Shown in pieces: positions 60,225-64,000 of a stretch of 64,000 nucleotides of DNA. Source of the DNA: Williamsia limnetica. Lineage in GTDB: Bacteria > Actinomycetota > Actinomycetes > Mycobacteriales > Mycobacteriaceae. A program made the translations under genes and the position numbers. The stretch is from the NCBI RefSeq assembly GCF_003217475.1, contig NZ_QJSP01000011.1:124001-188000 (forward strand), in the 5' to 3' direction. The notes under the pieces were generated by a model. It saw nothing but the letters and a program-made list of their open reading frames with translations. It ran no database searches and was not told where the DNA came from. The stretch's first letter is position 1, and each line of letters starts with the position of its first letter.

Positions 60225-61060
60225 GCGTTTCAGGGTCGGTGGCACTGGTGACCGGGGCGAGCCGCGGTGTCGGCAAGGGCGTGGCCACAGCGCTGGGCGC
60301 GGCGGGCTGGACGGTGTACGTCACCGCGCGTGGCGGTACAGGCCCCGATGACCCACTGGGGCAGACGATCTCGGAGATCGACGCTGCCGGCGGCACCGCG
60401 GTCGGGGTGAGCCTGGACCACTCCGACGACAACTCTGTCGCGACGTTGTTCGGCCAGATCCGCGCAGAGCAGGGCCGTCTCGACCTGCTGGTCAACAATG
60501 TGTGGGCTTCCCCCAAGGGCTTCGGCGGGTTCAGTGACAAGTTCTGGGAACGCCCGGTGTCGGACTGGGACACCCTCATCACGGTCGGCGTGCGGGCGCA
60601 CTACGTCGCATGCGTCGAAGCAGCGAAGATCATGGTCCCCCAGGGTTCCGGGCTGATGGTCAACATCTCGTCGTTCGGAACCCGAGGGCACCTGCACTCT
60701 GTGCTGTACGGCATGAGCAAAGCGGCACTCGACAAGATGGCCTTCGACATGGCGCACGAACTCGAAGGCACCGGCGTGGCCGCGATCTCGTTGTGGCTGG
60801 GCCTCATCCAGACCGAACTGCTGTTGTCGCTCGGCATCGAGGAGTTTGCCGGATTCCGGCTGGACGAGGCCGAACACCCGCAATTCGTCGGCCGCGTCAT
60901 CGATCGCCTGTGGCGTGATCCATCGCTGCTCGAGAGCAACGGTCACAGCCTCGTCACCGCCGAACTCGGCGCCTCGTACGGTCTGACCAACAACGACGGC
61001 GGCCTCCCGAAATCTCACCGTGAGCCCTTCGGCGGCGGCCCGCTGTTCCCACCGGCGTAA
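60221..61060 (+). CDS. SDR family oxidoreductase (DHRS1-like)
   Basis: A 279-residue short-chain dehydrogenase: 'VALVTGASRGVGKGVA' cofactor motif, 'DLLVNNVWASPKGFGGF', catalytic Ser in 'MVNISSFGTRG', 'YGMSKAALD' (YxxxK), and 'SLWLGLIQTELL' after it. The long 'WASPKGFGGFSDKFWERP' loop and C-terminus resemble DHRS1-type SDRs. The substrate is unknown. The GTG start overlaps the leader ORF stop, and no independent Shine-Dalgarno with normal spacing is present. Confidence 0.88.
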   Translation: MSVSGSVALVTGASRGVGKGVATALGAAGWTVYVTARGGTGPDDPLGQTISEIDAAGGTAVGVSLDHSDDNSVATLFGQIRAEQGRLDLLVNNVWASPKGFGGFSDKFWERPVSDWDTLITVGVRAHYVACVEAAKIMVPQGSGLMVNISSFGTRGHLHSVLYGMSKAALDKMAFDMAHELEGTGVAAISLWLGLIQTELLLSLGIEEFAGFRLDEAEHPQFVGRVIDRLWRDPSLLESNGHSLVTAELGASYGLTNNDGGLPKSHREPFGGGPLFPPA

Positions 61061-61068
61061 GACAGCTG

Positions 61069-61146
61069 AATCTGCTCCACTTCTAGAAATCTGCTCCGGT
61101 TCCAGTGTGCTGGAACCGGAGCAGATTGCTGAATGTGGAGCAGATT
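61069..61146 (+). terminator. Double nested palindrome after the SDR gene
   Basis: The inner stem is AATCTGCTCCGGTTCCAG (61088-61105) with CTGGAACCGGAGCAGATT (61110-61127), perfect over 18 bp with a TGTG loop. The outer stem is AATCTGCTCCAC (61069-61080) with GTGGAGCAGATT (61135-61146), perfect over 12 bp. AATCTGCTCC is shared by both left arms, so the arms can exchange partners. Confidence 0.78.
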
Positions 61147-61548
61147 TGGTCGGGTTCCCCTATTTACCCGCCACAAGATCAGAACCACGTCGATATTTCA
61201 ATAGTTCGTTTAGTTTACTAGCAGACAACACCCGAAGATGTTTGCCGATGTCGAATCGATCCATGTCGAACCAACAGTTGAGTGTTTCAGCAATCTCTGT
61301 TGCGACCTTGCCCGATACAGCTATCCCATTGTCCTACAACGTTTCTGACCGACAGTAAGCGCCGATGATGAAAGTTGAATTCCGAATTAATTCACATAGA
61401 CAATAAAAGTACAGTTACGTTTGAGGTAATTCGTTCATACGTATATTGCCCGGGCATTGCCGACAATTTGCATTCAACCGACTGACGTTTGCTACGTTGA
61501 TTTCTTCAGCACCAACAGCAAGCCTATTTACTGGAGGTCGATCTTCGT
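61147..61548. other. AT-rich intergenic island upstream of a secreted-protein gene
   Basis: About 400 nt with clearly lower GC than the rest of the window (for example gaattccgaattaattcac and gttcatacgtatattgccc). Apart from the possible ORF remnant it holds no gene. It contains short palindromes (ATACGTAT; GAATTccgAATTAATTC) and the Shine-Dalgarno GGAGG of the downstream gene. It is either a large regulatory region or a relic of transferred DNA. Confidence 0.65.
61160..61264 (-). pseudogene. Possible decayed ORF in an AT-rich island
   Basis: A 34-codon minus-strand ORF, 'MDRFDIGKHLRVLSASKL' then 'NELLKYRRGSDLVAGK', ending TAG. The frame stays open ~24 codons further upstream ('GKVATEIAETLNCWFD') without a start codon. 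Composition looks protein-like and codon use is AT-rich, unlike the neighbours. It may be the C-terminal remnant of a foreign gene. I do not recognise the family. Confidence 0.3.
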
Positions 61549-62241
61549 ATGAACCGCACCATTCTCCGTACCACCACCGCCGTTGCCGCAGTCAGCGCGG
61601 CAGCCCTGTTCTTTCCCGCAGTCGCGTCGGCGGCGCCGGTGTCTCAGGCCGAGTGCGCGGAAATCTCGACCGGCAACCAGGCCAACGGCTGGGGCGTTCC
61701 ATTCGAGGACGAAGCCGGACAAGCGGGAACCCATTCGCAGGCCGTGGTCGAGGACGAGGACGGCTCGCTGGAGCTGAAGGTCGCCGAGGGCAAAACTCGT
61801 GCCGTGTCGTACCACTCGGCAGGCCAGTTGCCACTCGATGACCTCACCGGAACTCCGGCCTTCGATCAGACCGGAACGCAGGCCAACTGGCAGATCCGCG
61901 TCAGCGGTGCGGCGACCGGCAACAGTGCGGAGAATGGCTTCGCCACTCTCGTCAACTCAGGCGGTGACCAGTGGTGGGCGACCCGCGCTCTGCCCGATCT
62001 TCCTCGAGGCCAGACAACCACTCTTGCGGACTTGACAGAAAAAGCTGGAGCCGCCACGGTTGTCGACTACTACGGTATCTCCGTTGAAGGCGCACCCGAT
62101 ACCATCGCGAACATCGACAATGTCTCCTTCAATGGCTGCACCACGAACTTCAAGTTCGTCGGCTCGTCAGAAGAGGGCGGCTCAAATGGCTCACTCGGCG
62201 GCTTCGGACTGGCCAGCCTGATCCCGGGTCTGCCCAGCTGA
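61549..62241 (+). CDS. Small secreted protein with Sec signal
   Basis: A 230-residue protein with a Sec signal peptide (residues 1-28, 'TAVAAVSAAALFFPAVASAA', cleavage after ASA). The mature part is rich in Gly, Thr and Asp, with one Cys pair (C37 and C196, 'QAECAEIS' and 'FNGCTTN') that may form a disulfide, and a Gly/Ser-rich C-terminus. The beta-rich look ('NWQIRVSGAATGNSAENGFATLV') suggests a jelly-roll-type fold, but I do not recognise a family. GGAGG lies 11 nt before the ATG, a long spacing. Confidence 0.75.
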   Translation: MNRTILRTTTAVAAVSAAALFFPAVASAAPVSQAECAEISTGNQANGWGVPFEDEAGQAGTHSQAVVEDEDGSLELKVAEGKTRAVSYHSAGQLPLDDLTGTPAFDQTGTQANWQIRVSGAATGNSAENGFATLVNSGGDQWWATRALPDLPRGQTTTLADLTEKAGAATVVDYYGISVEGAPDTIANIDNVSFNGCTTNFKFVGSSEEGGSNGSLGGFGLASLIPGLPS

Positions 62242-62264
62242 CGCTGGTCGACCCTCTCCCTCGG

Positions 62265-62292
62265 ATGCCCCTGCCGATCACGGTGGGGGCAT
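62265..62292 (+). terminator. Terminator after the secreted-protein gene
   Basis: ATGCCCC (62265-62271) pairs with GGGGCAT (62286-62292), extended by CCG/CGG, and is followed by the T-rich TCGTCTGTCT. Confidence 0.7.
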
Positions 62293-62429
62293 TCGTCTGT
62301 CTAAATGTCGATTTCCGTCTCATCTTGCGACTCCACTCCATCCTGACCTCAATGCCTGGAGAGTAGTGCTGCTGCGCAACTACGATTTCAGGTGAGCGTT
62401 CTGGTGGATGACGAGAATGGAGTAGCGCA

Positions 62430-62753
62430 GTGATTTTCATCGTGGTCAAGTTCCAGGTGAAGCCCGAGTGGACCGATCGTTGGTTGGATCTCGTCGGCCC
62501 GTTCACGCAGGCAACCCGCGCTGAGCCGGGCAACAAGTGGTTCGACTGGTCGCGCAGCGTCGATGATCCGAACGAGTTCGTCCTGGTCGAGGCCTTCGAA
62601 GACGATGCCGCAGGGCCGCACGTCAACAGCGACCATTTCAAGAAGGCGACGCAAGAGGAGATGCCACAGGCTCTGGTGTCGACGCCGAAGATCATCAGTC
62701 ACACGATCGACGCCGACGACTGGTCGGCGATGGGCGAGATCACCATCAACTGA
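62430..62753 (+). CDS. ABM-domain monooxygenase (quinol monooxygenase-like)
   Basis: A 107-residue ferredoxin-fold protein of the antibiotic-biosynthesis-monooxygenase type: 'IFIVVKFQVKPEWTDRWLDLV', 'RAEPGNKWFDWSRSVDDPNEFVLVEAFEDDAAGPHVNSDHF' (read in segments). The 'EPGN..FDW' and 'HVNSDHF' blocks are those of small cofactor-independent quinol monooxygenases such as YgiN. GGAG lies 7 nt before the GTG start. Confidence 0.88.
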   Translation: MIFIVVKFQVKPEWTDRWLDLVGPFTQATRAEPGNKWFDWSRSVDDPNEFVLVEAFEDDAAGPHVNSDHFKKATQEEMPQALVSTPKIISHTIDADDWSAMGEITIN

Positions 62754-62768
62754 CGGGTGACCCACGAG

Positions 62769-62832
62769 TTCGCGCCGCTTGCGTGCGTACGCGCCTGTTG
62801 CACCTGGCGCGTACGCGCGGAGGTGGCGCGAA
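62769..62832. terminator. Bidirectional terminator before the metE-like gene end
   Basis: TTCGCGCC (62769-62776) pairs with GGCGCGAA (62825-62832). Inside it GCGTGCGTACGCGCC (62781-62795) pairs with GGCGCGTACGCGC (62806-62818), allowing a bulge. It lies between convergent gene ends, 2 nt from the metE-like stop. Confidence 0.82.
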
Positions 62833-62834
62833 TT

Positions 62835-64000
62835 TCAGCTGGGCGGGTGGACTTCGATCCTGCGACGCTGCCGGCGCGCGGCAGCGACCATGTTGCGCAG
62901 CGCCGGCTCGAGTTGCCAATAGTGCCTGGTCTTGAGGCCACCGTCGGGGTTGACCCACAACCGATCCGATCCGACCGCAGCGGCGGCGCGCTGGATGCGT
63001 TCATCGATCTCGTCGATGTCGGGAATCGCGGCGCTACGACTCTCGTACACCCCCGGCCCGACCCCACGTTTGATCGCTGTTCCTGAACTCGTTATCTGAT
63101 CGAGCACCCAGTCGATGGAGCGAGTCGCCACGATCGACGTCACATCGGAGTCGAGGGCGTCGAACGCCTCCACCACCTTCGGGATGCTCGAATACCCGAG
63201 ATGGGCGTGGATCTGGGTCTCCGTTCTCGCGACGCCGACAGCCAGCTTGAACGCGTCCACCGCCCAGTCGAGATACCCGGCGCGGCCCCGCTCGCGTAGC
63301 GGCAGCAGCTCCCGGATGGACGGCTCGTCGACCTGAATGATCTTGATGCCTGCCCTTTCCAGATCTGCGACCTCGTCGCGGACCGCCAAGGCCAGTTGTT
63401 CTGCGGTCTCGTACAGTGGCTGATCTTGTCGGACAAATGATCTCGCCAGCATCGTCACCGGGCCGGTCAGGATGCCCTTGACAGGCTTGTCGGTCAACGA
63501 CTGCGCGTAGCTGATCCACTCCACGGTCATCGGGCTCTTGCGTTTGATGTCTCCGTACAGGATCGGCGGTCGCACACAGCGGGAGCCGTACGACTGGACC
63601 CAGCCGAAACGCGTTGCGACATAACCGTCCATCAGCTCGGCGAAGTACTGGATCATGTCATTCCGCTCGACCTCACCATGAACAAGGACGTCGAGGCCGA
63701 TGTCCTCCTGAAGGTCGATCACGCGCTTGATCTCGTCGAGCAGCAGTTGCCGGTACTCGTCCCAGGTCAACCGGTCTTGACCGTACTCATACCGGGCCTG
63801 CCGAATTTCTGCCGTCTGCGGAAATGACCCCAGGGTGCACGTCGGCACCGCAGGTAATCCGAGCACCTGCTGTTGCGCCTTGCGCCGAACCTCGTACGGC
63901 GCTCGCTCACGCTGATCGGGCCGGATTGCCGAAACACGCTGGCGTACCTCGTGCTTCAACGTGAAGTGCACCGAAGTCGGACGGGCTGACCAACGCTCGG
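62835..64000 (-). CDS. MetE-like cobalamin-independent methionine synthase, C-terminal part, altered zinc site
   Basis: The 3' part of a gene whose start lies beyond the window; 388 codons are visible and the frame is open to the edge. It aligns by eye with the catalytic half of MetE: 'CTLGSFPQTAEIRQARYEY', 'GLDVLVHGEVERNDMIQYFAELMDGY', 'GWVQSYGSRCVRPPI', 'SLTDKPVKGILTGPVTML', 'IIQVDEPSIRELLPL' and 'GPGVYESR'. Of the E. coli zinc ligands (His641, Cys643, Glu665, Cys726) only the His is kept: the others read Gly ('HAHLGYSS'), Val ('TSIVATRS') and Gly ('NPDGGLKTR'). The fold and homocysteine/folate regions are largely kept. It may be an inactive or repurposed paralogue. Confidence 0.88.
   Translation of the reverse strand, partial: ERWSARPTSVHFTLKHEVRQRVSAIRPDQRERAPYEVRRKAQQQVLGLPAVPTCTLGSFPQTAEIRQARYEYGQDRLTWDEYRQLLLDEIKRVIDLQEDIGLDVLVHGEVERNDMIQYFAELMDGYVATRFGWVQSYGSRCVRPPILYGDIKRKSPMTVEWISYAQSLTDKPVKGILTGPVTMLARSFVRQDQPLYETAEQLALAVRDEVADLERAGIKIIQVDEPSIRELLPLRERGRAGYLDWAVDAFKLAVGVARTETQIHAHLGYSSIPKVVEAFDALDSDVTSIVATRSIDWVLDQITSSGTAIKRGVGPGVYESRSAAIPDIDEIDERIQRAAAAVGSDRLWVNPDGGLKTRHYWQLEPALRNMVAAARRQRRRIEVHPPS

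Noticed and set aside
61020-61358. A 112-codon plus-strand ORF after the SDR gene
   Set aside because: It runs through the double palindrome and the AT-rich island; composition is Ser/Arg-rich and unlike a real protein. The minus-strand frame there looks better.

Overview
The window is high-GC DNA from a mycolic-acid actinobacterium (order Mycobacteriales). A Gordonia-, Williamsia- or Rhodococcus-like genus fits best, but this is inferred from gene content and order, not from any search. Two blocks follow gene orders I recall from Mycobacterium tuberculosis. About 3-31 kb resembles Rv0757-Rv0800 (phoP, phoR, HIT protein, purD, exported esterase, TetR, purB, purC, ptrB, DUF2334, purS, purQ, M18 aminopeptidase). 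About 41-60 kb resembles Rv0472c-Rv0485 (TetR, DUF445, XRE regulator, hbhA, DUF2516, deoC, DUF2993, nitrilase-like hydrolase, DUF2505, murB, lprQ-type L,D-transpeptidase, SDR, ROK regulator). I see no rRNA, insertion sequence, prophage or CRISPR array.

Layout. 0-3.2 kb: a PQQ-like beta-propeller protein, then an ECF sigma factor overlapping a triple-VOC protein. 3.3-20.5 kb: a purine-synthesis neighbourhood on the minus strand (purS-purQ-apeB, purC-ptrB, purB, purD), interrupted by glutathione peroxidase, a MarR/MFS efflux pair, a selenoprotein-W-like protein, an ArsR/AHSA1/PPOX operon, a TetR regulator, an AspB-like aminotransferase and a Tat/lipobox esterase. 20.5-27.3 kb: an SDR-NTF2-LtrA gene row divergent from a LysR regulator, and a pair of membrane glycosyltransferases. 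27.6-33.8 kb: HIT protein, the PhoP/PhoR two-component system with a candidate PhoP box, a RidA/winged-helix pair and a glutaminase-STAS fusion. 33.9-39.9 kb: tRNA-Thr(TGT), a ThrE-type exporter and trehalose genes (a 56-residue leader ORF, otsA, and an otsB-GH15 fusion). 40-60 kb: cell-envelope and regulatory genes of the second syntenic block, plus two tandem alpha/beta hydrolases under a MerR regulator. 60-64 kb: an SDR behind an eight-codon leader ORF, an AT-rich island before a small secreted protein, an ABM-family monooxygenase and the 3' part of a metE-like gene.

A recurrent feature is a -10-like hexamer (TANNNT or NANNNT) placed 6-8 nt before an ATG or GTG with no Shine-Dalgarno, the layout expected for leaderless mRNAs. 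About twenty genes show it, and it was used to choose several starts (purB, gpx, murB, marR and others).

The most unusual observations are: a MetE-like protein whose zinc ligands are mostly replaced; a dispersed intergenic hairpin element whose arms change in a compensatory way between copies; a tRNA-Thr gene whose complement supplies the Shine-Dalgarno of a threonine-exporter gene; overlapping divergent -10 boxes between murB and a DUF2505 gene; and a leaderless mini-ORF coupled to an SDR gene. All functional names come from reading protein motifs by eye; no database search was run.
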